Origin: an uncultured Lachnospiraceae bacterium | GTDB taxonomy: Bacteria; Bacillota; Clostridia; Lachnospirales; Lachnospiraceae | NCBI GenBank assembly: GCA_910584585.1 | Contig: CAJUBP010000013.1 | Location: 15,226-79,225, forward strand | DNA: 64,000 nucleotides | Direction: 5' to 3' | Shown here: positions 51,634 through 60,097 of the stretch, piece after piece | Layout: the number at the start of each line of letters is the position of its first letter | Position numbering within the stretch: position 1 is the stretch's first letter | Notes under the pieces: generated by a model | Told to the model about the DNA's origin: nothing | Databases searched by the model: none | The model's input: only the letters and a program-made list of their open reading frames with translations | Made by a program: the position numbers and the translations under genes

Positions 51634-53040
51634 TTAAATAATCGTCAAAATTCCAATCGATTTCAGCAGCAGAATAACCAGAAGCGCAGGCGCAATAAAC
51701 CGCACCATAACAATATAAAGCTGCTTCCTTCCGAATCTGCACCCGGTCTTTTCCACTTCATCAATAATCGTCTTAGGCGTTACCACCCATCCGATCAGGA
51801 TACAGGTTCCGATTGCCACCAGAGGCATCAGGCAGTTATTGCTGATATAATCCATGATATCCAACACCTGGGCATGGGCCCCGTTGGGCAGCACAATATC
51901 AAAATACAGCTTGTTATAGCCAAGGCATACCAGCACGCCTCCTGCCAGCGCAATCACAGTTTCTAAAATGGTCGCTTTGGTTCTGGACATATGGAACTGA
52001 TCCATAAAGCTGGACACCACCGCTTCCATCACTGATACTGCGCTTGTCAAAGCCGCAAACAATACCATGGCAAAAAACAGCGCTCCAATCAGATTACCAA
52101 TCCTGCCCATGGAAGAAAATACTTTGGGCAGCGACACAAACATCAGGCTGGGACCGGAGGCCTCCATTCCCTCTCTTCCCATAAAGGTATACACCGCCGG
52201 AATAATCATAACGCCTGCCAGAAACGCCACCGCCGTGTCAAAGATTTCTATCTGATTGATGGATTTTACCAGATTGGCGTCATCCTTCACATAAGAGCCG
52301 TAGGCTATCATAATTCCCATGGCCACGCTGAGACTGAAAAACAGCTGTCCCATAGCGTCTAAGAGAACTGTAAAAAATCCTTTTACCGTCAGGCCTTTAA
52401 AGCTTGGAATCACATAAATCCAGAAACCTTCCAATCCAGTTCTGGTAACCCCTGATTCATCCGTGGCATGAATGGTCAGGGAAAAAGCGGCAATTCCAAC
52501 TACCATCAGAAGCAGCAGCGGCATCAGAACCTTTGAAAAAGACTCAATTCCATGGTTTACGCCCCGGAATATAATCACCGCCACCACCAGCAGGAAAATA
52601 ATCATAAATACCAGCGGCTCCGTGGTTCCTGTAATATAACCTGTAAAATATCCGTCAGCCGCCGCGCTGCTGCCCTGGCCGGTCAGATAGGCCAATAAAT
52701 ACTTCACTACCCAGCCGCCGATTACGCTGTAATAAGGCATGATAATCACCGGGACAAGACAAGCCAGAATACCCAGAAATCCCCACTTTTCCTTCAGCTT
52801 TCCATAAGCCGTCAAGGGGCTCTGTTTCGTCTTCCTGCCTATGGCGATCTCTGTGGTAAGCAGCGTAAATCCAAAGGTCAGAGCCAGAATCAGGTAAATA
52901 ACCAGAAACAGCCCTCCGCCGTCTTTTGCCGCCAGATACGGAAACCGCCAGATGTTCCCCAATCCTACCGCGCTTCCCGCAGCCGCTAGGACAAAACCAA
53001 TTGATCCTGAAAATGAATGTCTGTTTTTTTCTTTTTCCAT
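51634..53040 (-). CDS. Sodium-dependent transporter of the NSS/SNF family (LeuT fold)
   Basis: This 468-residue protein has about eleven or twelve membrane segments. The first helix has the signature GFVLAAAGSAVGLGNIWRFPYL, which lines the sodium and substrate sites. Later segments include FFSLSVAMGIMIAYGSYV (helix 6-7 region) and FMDQFHMSRTKATI. It starts behind AAGGAG. Family members take up amino acids with sodium. The specific substrate is not evident and it has no obvious operon partner. Confidence 0.94.
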   Translation of the reverse strand: MEKEKNRHSFSGSIGFVLAAAGSAVGLGNIWRFPYLAAKDGGGLFLVIYLILALTFGFTLLTTEIAIGRKTKQSPLTAYGKLKEKWGFLGILACLVPVIIMPYYSVIGGWVVKYLLAYLTGQGSSAAADGYFTGYITGTTEPLVFMIIFLLVVAVIIFRGVNHGIESFSKVLMPLLLLMVVGIAAFSLTIHATDESGVTRTGLEGFWIYVIPSFKGLTVKGFFTVLLDAMGQLFFSLSVAMGIMIAYGSYVKDDANLVKSINQIEIFDTAVAFLAGVMIIPAVYTFMGREGMEASGPSLMFVSLPKVFSSMGRIGNLIGALFFAMVLFAALTSAVSVMEAVVSSFMDQFHMSRTKATILETVIALAGGVLVCLGYNKLYFDIVLPNGAHAQVLDIMDYISNNCLMPLVAIGTCILIGWVVTPKTIIDEVEKTGCRFGRKQLYIVMVRFIAPALLVILLLKSIGILTII

Positions 53041-53300
53041 CTCTCCTTCTGAGAGCCGGAGCAGGTTTAAAAAACGCTTTCACGCAGATAATAAAAATAA
53101 TTTTCAAACACGCTCCAGTCCCCCTCCCTTCCTGTAAAAATTTAATAAACTGTTCCCATTATACTATAGGTGAGCCATATTTCAAACCTTTTCTTGAAAA
53201 TTTTGCAAGAAGACCGTAACACTTCTTGACATTCTGGCAGAAAACGGGTAAAGTAAATTCATACTTTAAATTACTCGCTGAAAACAAAGGGGGAATTTTC

Positions 53301-54527
53301 TTGTACATTCAACGGCATTTAGAAGCGCAAATCAAAGAAGCTTCCAAATTTTATCCTGTAGTCATGGCATGCGGCCAGCGGCAGGTAGGGAAATCCACAA
53401 TGCTGAACCATATAAGAGAAAAAGAACGCCGCTATGTTACGTTGGACGACGGAAACGCCAGAAGACTGGCTGAGAAAGATCCAGCGCTTTTCTTTGAAAC
53501 TTACGGCTCCCCGCTTCTGATCGATGAATTTCAGCGTGTACCGTCACTCCTTCTGGAGATGAAACGAATCGTTGACCAAAAATCGCTGTCAGGGGAAGAC
53601 AACAGCGGAATGTACTGGCTTACCGGTTCCCAGAAATTCCACATGATGAAAAATGTATCCGACTCTCTGGCCGGCAGAATTGCCGTATTTGATATGTCCA
53701 GCCTGTCCGCGGCGGAACTGGACGGCAGGAAACCCTGTCATTTTCATCCATCCATGGAACATCTCCGAGAGAGAATGCAGCATTGCCAGCCAAAAAACAT
53801 CCACGAAATTTATCAGCGGATATGGAAAGGCGGCATGCCCAAACTGGCTTCCGGGAATCTGGACCGGGAGCGTTACTATATGGATTATGTCAATACCTAC
53901 TTAGAGCGTGATATCAAAGACCTGGCGTCTGTGGGAAAACTGGGTGAATTCTACGATTTCCTGGTATTTCTGGCGGCCAGAACCTCTATGGAACTGAAAT
54001 ACAGCGAAATCGCAAATGCCATCGGCATATCCTCCCCTACGGCGAAAGAATGGCTATCCATATTAGAACGCTCAGGAATCATTTTTATCCTGCGCCCTTA
54101 CTCCAGCAATCTTACCAGCCGGCTGGTGAAGACGCCGAAGCTGTATTTCCTGGATACCGGCCTTGCCGCATATCTTTGCAGATGGCCCGATGCGCAGACA
54201 CTGGAATACGGAGCCATGGACGGAGCGTTTTTTGAAACCTACGCGGTCAGCGAAATTGTAAAAAGCTATTACAACGCCGGGAAAAGACCTGACTTCTATT
54301 ATTACCGGGATGTGGACGGAAAAGAAGTGGATTTGCTGTTTCCAATCGGCGATAAGCTGTATCCTTTCGAAATCAAAAAAGCAAAAGCCCCCAACCACGC
54401 TGACAAGAATTTTTCCGTGCTGGGCAAATTAAAAATGGACGTTCAGCCAGGAGTCATTCTGTGCATGGCAGATGAAATGCTGCCTTACAGCCGTGACGCG
54501 TGGTATTTTCCTGTATGGGGAATCTGA
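53301..54527 (+). CDS. AAA_14/DUF4143 ATP-binding protein
   Basis: The TTG at 53301 with AAGGGGG upstream is the likely start, giving 408 residues; the frame is open 25 codons further but without a ribosome site. The Walker A region is GQRQVGKSTML, Walker B SPLLIDEFQRVP, and the DUF4143 C-terminal part includes WKGGMPKL, YLERDIKDLASVG and a PD-(D/E)XK-like end (YYRDVDGKEVDLLFPIGD...PFEIKKAKAP). These ATPases are common accessory genes of unknown role. Just left of it (53150-53180) is a short sequence resembling the start of element E. The other 200 bases up to the transporter show nothing. Confidence 0.88.
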   Translation: MYIQRHLEAQIKEASKFYPVVMACGQRQVGKSTMLNHIREKERRYVTLDDGNARRLAEKDPALFFETYGSPLLIDEFQRVPSLLLEMKRIVDQKSLSGEDNSGMYWLTGSQKFHMMKNVSDSLAGRIAVFDMSSLSAAELDGRKPCHFHPSMEHLRERMQHCQPKNIHEIYQRIWKGGMPKLASGNLDRERYYMDYVNTYLERDIKDLASVGKLGEFYDFLVFLAARTSMELKYSEIANAIGISSPTAKEWLSILERSGIIFILRPYSSNLTSRLVKTPKLYFLDTGLAAYLCRWPDAQTLEYGAMDGAFFETYAVSEIVKSYYNAGKRPDFYYYRDVDGKEVDLLFPIGDKLYPFEIKKAKAPNHADKNFSVLGKLKMDVQPGVILCMADEMLPYSRDAWYFPVWGI

Positions 54528-54556
54528 ATTTAAGCACAACCTCTTTACAAAATGCA

Positions 54557-54660
54557 AGGGAACTGCCGGGAAACGGAATTTTCCCACAGCAGATACTGTT
54601 GTAATATTGAAAAATCGCAATATCTGCTGCGGAGAATCATTTATTTCCCGGCAGTTCCCT
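54557..54660. repeat. Nested inverted repeat with GCCGGGAAA arms
   Basis: The outer 17-base arms (54557-54573 and 54644-54660) are exact. An inner stem CAGCAGATA/TATCTGCTG sits within. It lies 30 bases after the ATPase stop and may serve as its terminator. Related arms occur at 35140-35225. Confidence 0.85.
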
Positions 54661-54662
54661 GT

Positions 54663-54756
54663 TTATACCCATGAGCCGAATGCTTTATCAACAAGCCGCC
54701 GCATTCTTAAGATAAATGGCAAATCATTTGGCCAATAAGTATGCTCACGGGTATAA
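54663..54756. repeat. Palindromic element E (inner module of element D)
   Basis: TTATACCCATGAGC (54663-54676) pairs with GCTCACGGGTATAA (54743-54756). The right half (TTCTTAAGATAAATGGCAAA and the following GTATGCTC) is closely similar to the interior of element D at 32110-32155, but the CTAG outer arms are absent. Confidence 0.8.
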
Positions 54757-54786
54757 TCCCATAAACTCTAATTGTTTTTATTTTTT

Positions 54787-54906
54787 TTACGCTTTTTTAA
54801 AGTTTTTGCTGGCACTGTACTGAACCTGGTAACCCGTTGCTTTGGCATCTCTTTTCCAGCTTACAGACAGTTTTTTCCCTTTCAAGGCCTTCACAGATTT
54901 CAGTGT
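54787..54906 (-). pseudogene. C-terminal remnant of a Lys-rich Fn3-like surface domain
   Basis: The minus-strand frame reads LKSVKALKGKKLSVSWKRDA..., then ATGYQVQYSASKNFKKA and stop. It is homologous to the Fn3-like ends of the two large glycosidases (VKTVKGKKLSVKWKKDAKVT in one). The rest of the gene is gone. It is evidence of a former surface-enzyme gene here. Confidence 0.8.
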
Positions 54907-54946
54907 TTGCTTTTATCTCCTTCTGACAGCAGCAGAAGGAGGAATC

Positions 54947-55018
54947 ATGAGTAAATATATACCTGGCAGCCAAAAGCATCTTACTCTCGAAGATTGCGTT
55001 TACATTGAAAATGAATGA
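54947..55018 (+). pseudogene. N-terminal fragment of an IS30-family transposase
   Basis: ATG at 54947 follows GGAGG and encodes MSKYIPGSQKHLTLEDCVYI then ENE before a TGA. This is the conserved start of IS30-type transposases (SQKHLTLEDR-YIE). Sequence after the stop still reads NNGTSI for a few codons and then loses similarity. Only this scar of the element remains. Confidence 0.75.
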
Positions 55019-55066
55019 AACAACGGTACATCCATTGCTTACAAATCAAGAATTTTCCATTTCCAA

Positions 55067-55095
55067 TTGAATCCATGCCATGATTCAGTTATAAT
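55067..55095 (+). promoter_or_regulatory. Promoter of the second holin-like toxin
   Basis: TTGAAT (55067-55072) and TATAAT (55090-55095) are 17 bases apart, 78 bases before the toxin ATG. Confidence 0.75.
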
Positions 55096-55173
55096 AAGTG
55101 TGTGTAATTGAAAAGAAAGTAGGATGCGATTTTCCGAGATACCCTCTAGTCTTACGAAAGAGGGTGATGTCCT

Positions 55174-55254
55174 ATGAGCGTGATGGAAGTTCTTACATTA
55201 TTGCTTGTTTTATTTGCGGCTCTGTCTTACATAGACAATCATAAAAAGAAATAG
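55174..55254 (+). CDS. Putative holin-like type I toxin (26 residues)
   Basis: ATG at 55174, after AGAGGGTGA, encodes MSVMEVLTLLLVLFAALSYI with a short basic end, DNHKKK. One hydrophobic helix plus a Lys tail fits the small type I membrane toxins and resembles the peptide at 25565. A strong promoter, a terminator overlapping its stop and a strong convergent antisense promoter complete the locus. Confidence 0.78.
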   Translation: MSVMEVLTLLLVLFAALSYIDNHKKK

Positions 55255-55284
55255 CATCCCGCCCTGAGAAAGTTGGATGCTATT
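55250..55284. terminator. Bidirectional terminator of the second toxin locus
   Basis: AATAGCATCC (55250-55259) pairs with GGATGCTATT (55275-55284), with flanking AT-rich sequence. The left arm contains the toxin stop codon. Confidence 0.75.
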
Positions 55285-55372
55285 CTTATAGTTATTCTTC
55301 ACTGAGGGCAATCGGAGATTCGATTCCGATCACTTCTAAGTAGATTATACACCAGGGCTGCTTGCTTTGCAA
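55250..55372 (-). ncRNA. Predicted antisense antitoxin RNA of the second toxin locus, with promoter
   Basis: On the minus strand TTGCAA (55367-55372), 17 bases, TATAAT (55344-55349) with TG before it form a strong promoter. The RNA of about 90 bases would contain a GGAATCGAATCTCC stem region and end in the shared terminator. The 98 bases between it and the phosphatase gene hold nothing else. Confidence 0.68.
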
Positions 55373-55470
55373 GTGGCTCTTTTTCATGAACTTTTTACCT
55401 AAAATGAATTTTTCAAATGTGACCGGCGGAATTTACTTTTTCAAGTTAGCAATTCTTCTGCGCAATACCT

Positions 55471-56316
55471 CTATAGTTTATGATAAATCGGCACCATCTC
55501 ATCATACGTGTTAAAATAGCGAAACCCCAGGCTTTTCAGCAGCTGCTTTCCTTCCTCAATAAAGGCCCCCAACTGCCCCGGCTGATGGCTGTCGCTGCCC
55601 ACCGTGATAATTTCTCCGCCCAACTCCCGATACAATTTCAAGATTTCCACAGCCGGGGTGGTATCTTTCAGCCCGTAGCGGCGGTAGGAAGTGTTCAGCT
55701 CCAGCCCTTTTCCGTCACGGATTGCCGTTTTCAAAATTTCAGAAATGATCGGCTTTACCTGTTCCAATGGATACAGCCCTTTCCGATCATAGCGGGAAAT
55801 AAGATCCAGATGCCCCAGCACACTGTAGTCCTTATACTCCCTGACCACATGCAAAAGCTCCTGATAATACCGCTCATTGTACTCCTTCTGGCTCCTTCCC
55901 TCCTGAAATTCCTGAGTCCAGAACTCTTTGTCTTCTACCTGATGCACCGATAAAATAATAAAATCCAGAAGATTTCTGTCAAAGGGATCGGAATACAGCA
56001 GCTTCTCAAACTGCCGGACGGTATGGCTCTGCATCCCGAATTCCAGTCCCATTCTGATATCAATCCGCGATCCGTACACGAGACGCAGCTCTTTTATTCT
56101 AGCTGCGTAGGCGGGATAATCCACATTTAAATACTGCTTATTTTTCTGTTCCTCTGCAGAAAGCAGCGGACTTCTGTCTTTCTTCACACCGTAATCCACA
56201 TGATCTGTAAAACAAATTTCATCCATCCGCATCGCTATGGCGTCCTCAATCACTTCCTGTATAGGGTACACAGAATCATTGCTGAATTCTGTATGCACAT
56301 GATAATCTGCAAACAT
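55471..56316 (-). CDS. PHP-domain histidinol-phosphatase family protein (HisK type)
   Basis: This 281-residue protein begins DYHVHTEFSND, the first PHP metal motif, with further ligands in CFTDHVDYG, GLEFGMQSH, LSVHQVE, LGHLDLISRY and GSDSHQP. It is a metal-dependent phosphoesterase. Members dephosphorylate histidinol phosphate, but many stand-alone copies outside his operons, as here, have other or unknown substrates. The start has AGGAG. It stands 27 bases after the subtilase gene on the same strand and could be cotranscribed by read-through. Confidence 0.9.
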   Translation of the reverse strand: MFADYHVHTEFSNDSVYPIQEVIEDAIAMRMDEICFTDHVDYGVKKDRSPLLSAEEQKNKQYLNVDYPAYAARIKELRLVYGSRIDIRMGLEFGMQSHTVRQFEKLLYSDPFDRNLLDFIILSVHQVEDKEFWTQEFQEGRSQKEYNERYYQELLHVVREYKDYSVLGHLDLISRYDRKGLYPLEQVKPIISEILKTAIRDGKGLELNTSYRRYGLKDTTPAVEILKLYRELGGEIITVGSDSHQPGQLGAFIEEGKQLLKSLGFRYFNTYDEMVPIYHKL

Positions 56317-56343
56317 TGTTTTCTCCTATTCTGACTAAAAGTT

Positions 56344-58578
56344 TTACTCAAACTCAATATCCTCATTGACCTTTTTATTGATATCAATTCTTGCCTGAAC
56401 GTCAATTTTATTGACTAACCAGCCATTCAGGGTACAATTTCGAATAAATTCATCAATTCTATTGACGCCGTTGATTTCTTTTAAGGTAACGACAACGCCA
56501 AAGCGAATCCCCATTCCATCTTTAGGGTCTAAGCGGTTATTTGTTTTAATCTCCATTCCCCAATTTTTATTGTCATAAGATTTCTTAGGCCTCATTTTGT
56601 TTTTGGGCCTTTCTGCAATATATTTTACATTATCCCATTTTCTAAATCTCTCTCTTGCTTCCCCCTCCAAAAGAAAATATTTTTCATTCTCTAATATTAC
56701 ATCCTGATTTTGTTTATCGCCTTTGATATCCTCTATCTTCCCTTTATTATTGATTCTGCCAAAATGTAAATTAAGTTCCGCATTTGTATAATCAACGCCT
56801 TGCGTCCTGTCACACATAGGGAAATAGCACATTGTCGCCCTTGCAATATAAGGGTACTTGCCATCCTTGATTGGAACTGGGAAATAATAATTATACGTAT
56901 TCCATTTTTCACTTACATCATATACCAGAAATTTAATTTCATCATCTTTTGTATGAACAATATCATCTATTTTAATAGGCACTATACCATGTCCATAGAA
57001 AGCAACCTCTTCTGGCGTCGGCTTTTCCTTCCAATCTCTTGCAGCATCAATAAGCATCGCTTTCGCGACTTCTCTATTCAATCCCAAAACATCAATCAAG
57101 TAAGACAATTTCCGGGCAATCCAAGGAGCCGCAAATGAAGTGCCGGCAACGTTTGCTTCCCCTAAGGGTTCACAAACCTTAATATATTTTTCTTCACTTC
57201 CGCCATAATAACTAACGTCTGGTTTTGCAAAAAAGGATAATACCAATCCTCTTCTTGCATACTTCGTTGACAACCCCTTCCTGGTCACTGCATTCACAAC
57301 CATACTGTTTATTGAGTCAGCAGGCGAACCAATTTTCTCAATATCAGCGCTAGGCTTATTCGTCCCTGCAACAACAAAAATAACATCATTTTCATATTGG
57401 ATTTTATCTAATATAGCAGCCTCTGCAGAAATAAAATTGTCATTAACTTCTTGATTACTTCCGAGCGAAATATTCCAAACCTTTATATCTTTATTATTTG
57501 CAATAATCTCTTTTATTTGTTTTGTAATAGTAAAAGAAGAAAATTTTGAGCCTGTCGCAACGCCAAAATGGCGTACCCGAAACCTGCCGCACCCGTCATC
57601 AAGCCAGGGATTTAATCTTGCGCCATCTACAATAATAGAATCCACCGCCGTACCATGACGATAATCATCTGAATTTTTCGGAAGATTATCGTCAACCATA
57701 TCATGATACTCTACCCATTCACCAAAATAGACGCGCTTATCAAATAACGTATCAATCACTCCAACCGTTGGCTCAATCGTTGGAGAAGGCATATACAGAG
57801 TTCCCTGCCGATATTCCTGAATAAAGTCTTCTGGAGATAATTCTGATAAATCCTCTGTTGCCATAGAAACAAGATATGGCGCTTTTTCAAATAAGACCTG
57901 TAATTGATTTTCATCTAAAAACACGGTCTGATTATCCAATATCCTGCTTTTTAAAATGTCAATTCCAATACTTTTGAATAACATTTTTGTATCTGTACGG
58001 GTATTATACAACGTTATGATGCTTTGTTTTAATTGGCGCTCCGCCATTTCCACCTCAAAATCTTCAATGTACGAAACATCCGCGACTACCTGTTTAAACG
58101 CAGACTTTGCTATTAAAAATCGCGAAAATGGTATTTTATCTATTGTTTTTGTATCATCAAAAGCAGCCTTATCTATTCCATTTTGAAACTTTGCTTCTAT
58201 AACATCACTTGCTTTTAAAAGCAGTTCTATACTTTCATCCAAATCTTCCATATCCAGAAAGTAGGTGATAATATGTTTCGTATTTTCTTTATTAAATTTA
58301 GCGCCCACAATGGCATCATTGGAATCTTTTCCCCGAAACAATCCTGCAATCCGATTACTCTTTGCAACTATCTTATTATAATGTACGCTAATCAGTATCC
58401 CATCAAAAGGCCTTCTTTCTTGCTTCCAAAATTCTTTGATTTGCCCTATTTTTTCTGCCAACCGAAGCAGCCGTTCTTTTGTTACCAATTCTTTACTGTT
58501 TATGGACGCCCCTCCGCCGCTGCCGGTCCTTGAAGCTTGAACAAACCGCTTTCCCCTTAATTCCAACACATTATTCAT
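56344..58578 (-). CDS. ietS: Subtilisin-like serine protease of an IetAS-like defence pair
   Basis: This 744-residue protein has no signal peptide, so it is cytoplasmic. The S8 triad is visible as Asp in TVGVIDTLFD near 270, His in DDYRHGTAVDSII near 300 and Ser in ANVAGTSFAAPWIARK near 480. An oxyanion-type Asn is in FVVAGTNKP. N-terminal 250 residues and C-terminal 200 residues are extra domains of unknown fold. The start overlaps the ATPase stop by eight bases. Subtilase plus AAA ATPase pairs of this layout are known as IetAS, first described as a plasmid toxin-antitoxin-like pair and later as phage defence. Confidence 0.83.
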   Translation of the reverse strand: MNNVLELRGKRFVQASRTGSGGGASINSKELVTKERLLRLAEKIGQIKEFWKQERRPFDGILISVHYNKIVAKSNRIAGLFRGKDSNDAIVGAKFNKENTKHIITYFLDMEDLDESIELLLKASDVIEAKFQNGIDKAAFDDTKTIDKIPFSRFLIAKSAFKQVVADVSYIEDFEVEMAERQLKQSIITLYNTRTDTKMLFKSIGIDILKSRILDNQTVFLDENQLQVLFEKAPYLVSMATEDLSELSPEDFIQEYRQGTLYMPSPTIEPTVGVIDTLFDKRVYFGEWVEYHDMVDDNLPKNSDDYRHGTAVDSIIVDGARLNPWLDDGCGRFRVRHFGVATGSKFSSFTITKQIKEIIANNKDIKVWNISLGSNQEVNDNFISAEAAILDKIQYENDVIFVVAGTNKPSADIEKIGSPADSINSMVVNAVTRKGLSTKYARRGLVLSFFAKPDVSYYGGSEEKYIKVCEPLGEANVAGTSFAAPWIARKLSYLIDVLGLNREVAKAMLIDAARDWKEKPTPEEVAFYGHGIVPIKIDDIVHTKDDEIKFLVYDVSEKWNTYNYYFPVPIKDGKYPYIARATMCYFPMCDRTQGVDYTNAELNLHFGRINNKGKIEDIKGDKQNQDVILENEKYFLLEGEARERFRKWDNVKYIAERPKNKMRPKKSYDNKNWGMEIKTNNRLDPKDGMGIRFGVVVTLKEINGVNRIDEFIRNCTLNGWLVNKIDVQARIDINKKVNEDIEFE

Positions 58579-59638
58579 CTGTTTCTTCCCCCTTATTTAA
58601 TTTTCTGGATACAGCGCTTTTGGAGGCTCCTTTGAGTTTTTCTATTTCCCTGACCGTAAACCCCTGGGCATGAAGCTGTTCGATATCCGTTTCTTCTAAA
58701 TTACTTATCAAATAATTGTAAAGCCTTCTCAAATAATCATATTCTATATTAGCATCACTGAATGCCAGAGAGGTTTTTATCACATTTTTCAATTCCCCCG
58801 GATAAGGCAAATCAGGCGATACACGCAATATTTTTTTAAATAACCTGGTATCTTTCGGAACGCCTTTAAAATTTTTGATAAATGATACAAAATAGTACTC
58901 CGCGACCTCCAATAAATCTTCTTTGTTATATCTATTAAAATTAATCACTGCGTCAAAACGCCGAATTAGTGCCTTATCAAAATTGGAATACAAATTTGTC
59001 GTGGCAATAATTACGATTTCCTTGTTCAAATCAGTTAACCGATCAAGCTCTCTTAAAATAGCCGAAGTAACCCGCCCCATTTCCCGCACATCATTCCTGT
59101 TCACTCTATCCAAAGCAATCACATCTATTTCATCGAACAAAACAACAATTTTATTCGAATATGGAATCATATTTATCTCAGCAAAAACACTGGCTATATT
59201 TTTATTCGTCTGGCCTAGCTTACTGTCAATTAAATGCTCAAAATCAACACAATATAACGTTCTGCCAAGCAGCCTTGCGATATGTTTGGCAGCTTCTGTT
59301 TTTCCACTGCCCGGCAGTCCTTCAAGCAAAAATTTATTTATTCCGATATTATGGTTCACTGCATTGATAATACCTTTAATATCATTCGATATTACTGCCG
59401 GCAAATTCAATGGCTGCATTTCTCTGATATCTATCTGTTTTAAAAATTCACTCTCAAAATCACTGGCCTGCGGAACATACAGGTTGGATTCCGCTATTAA
59501 CCCCATGATATATTCCGCCAGCTGATAATCGCCAATAGCATCAAAATATTTTGCTATGCTTACTGCCTCATTTCTAAATGCATTCTCATTCTTTTCAACA
59601 TGATATTTTATCAAGTTTAATACATTTTGCTTTTTCAC
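58571..59638 (-). CDS. ietA: AAA+ ATPase of the IetAS-like pair, with C-terminal helix-turn-helix
   Basis: The GTG at 59636-59638 with GGAGG upstream gives 355 residues. The AAA+ core has Walker A LEGLPGSGKTEAAKHI near 105, Walker B KIVVLFDEIDVIA near 165, sensor 1 IVIIATTN and the arginine finger region KALIRRFDAV. The last 40 residues form a helix-turn-helix-like segment (GFTVREIEKLKGASKSAVSR), which is unusual for a plain ATPase partner and could bind DNA. It should regulate or load substrate onto the protease encoded downstream. Confidence 0.83.
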   Translation of the reverse strand: MKKQNVLNLIKYHVEKNENAFRNEAVSIAKYFDAIGDYQLAEYIMGLIAESNLYVPQASDFESEFLKQIDIREMQPLNLPAVISNDIKGIINAVNHNIGINKFLLEGLPGSGKTEAAKHIARLLGRTLYCVDFEHLIDSKLGQTNKNIASVFAEINMIPYSNKIVVLFDEIDVIALDRVNRNDVREMGRVTSAILRELDRLTDLNKEIVIIATTNLYSNFDKALIRRFDAVINFNRYNKEDLLEVAEYYFVSFIKNFKGVPKDTRLFKKILRVSPDLPYPGELKNVIKTSLAFSDANIEYDYLRRLYNYLISNLEETDIEQLHAQGFTVREIEKLKGASKSAVSRKLNKGEETDE

Positions 59639-59667
59639 AAGAGCGCACCTCCAGTTACCTTTTTTTC

Positions 59668-59712
59668 ATTATATCATATATCGGGACAAAATAATACTGC
59701 TTTGGGACAAAA
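59668..59712 (-). promoter_or_regulatory. Promoter and operator-like repeats of the IetAS-like pair
   Basis: On the minus strand an extended -10 (TGA before TATAAT, plus-strand 59668-59673) lies about 30 bases upstream of the GTG. Two copies of GGGACAAAA (plus strand, 59683-59691 and 59704-59712) stand 21 bases apart, two helical turns, over the spacer and -35 region. A weaker TGGACAATAAA follows at about 59733. The arrangement suggests repression, possibly by the HTH of the ATPase. Confidence 0.6.
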
Positions 59713-59815
59713 AATAAATTTTTATACCCTCTGGACAATAAAAGCCGCCTGCAAGGGAAAAATATATAATTTTGACTTTGCAATACCCCTTTCCTATTTT
59801 CATGGATATTTGAAC

Positions 59816-60006
59816 AATGCAGGGTATTTATTACTCCGGCGGTTAAATATCGACGTTTTTACTTGCCTAAATTTCCATCTGCTGCGTTGTCATCCGTTGA
59901 CGTAGCCCCGCTACGCCGCCTTCTTCCGCCTTGCAGATGAAAATTTATTCTGCGTAAAATTCGTCGATATTTAACCGCCGGAGTAATAAAATAAACACCC
60001 TGCATT
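59816..60006 (-). repeat. Long palindromic element C with GGCGTAG apex
   Basis: Outer arms AATGCAGGGT/ACCCTGCATT and a 27-base exact pair (59829-59855 with 59962-59988) surround inner stems. Read on the minus strand it contains AGAATAAATTTTC and GGAAATTTAGGC, as in element B, and an apex GGCGGCGTAGCGGGGCTACG. Its arms are unrelated to those of elements A, B and D. It fills most of the gap between the defence pair and the dehydrogenase; the rest of that gap shows nothing. Confidence 0.88.
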
Positions 60007-60097
60007 TACTATTATCGTATAGTCAAACAGCTGTCCCACCCAGGTCGTTAGTGTTCCTGCTTATTTCAGCAAAATCTGGGAAACAGTAACACAATCT

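Noticed and set aside
54797..54979. Minus-strand 60-codon frame over the Fn3 remnant
   Set aside because: It is in a different frame from the recognisable Fn3-like homology and spans the IS30 fragment. There is no start signal.
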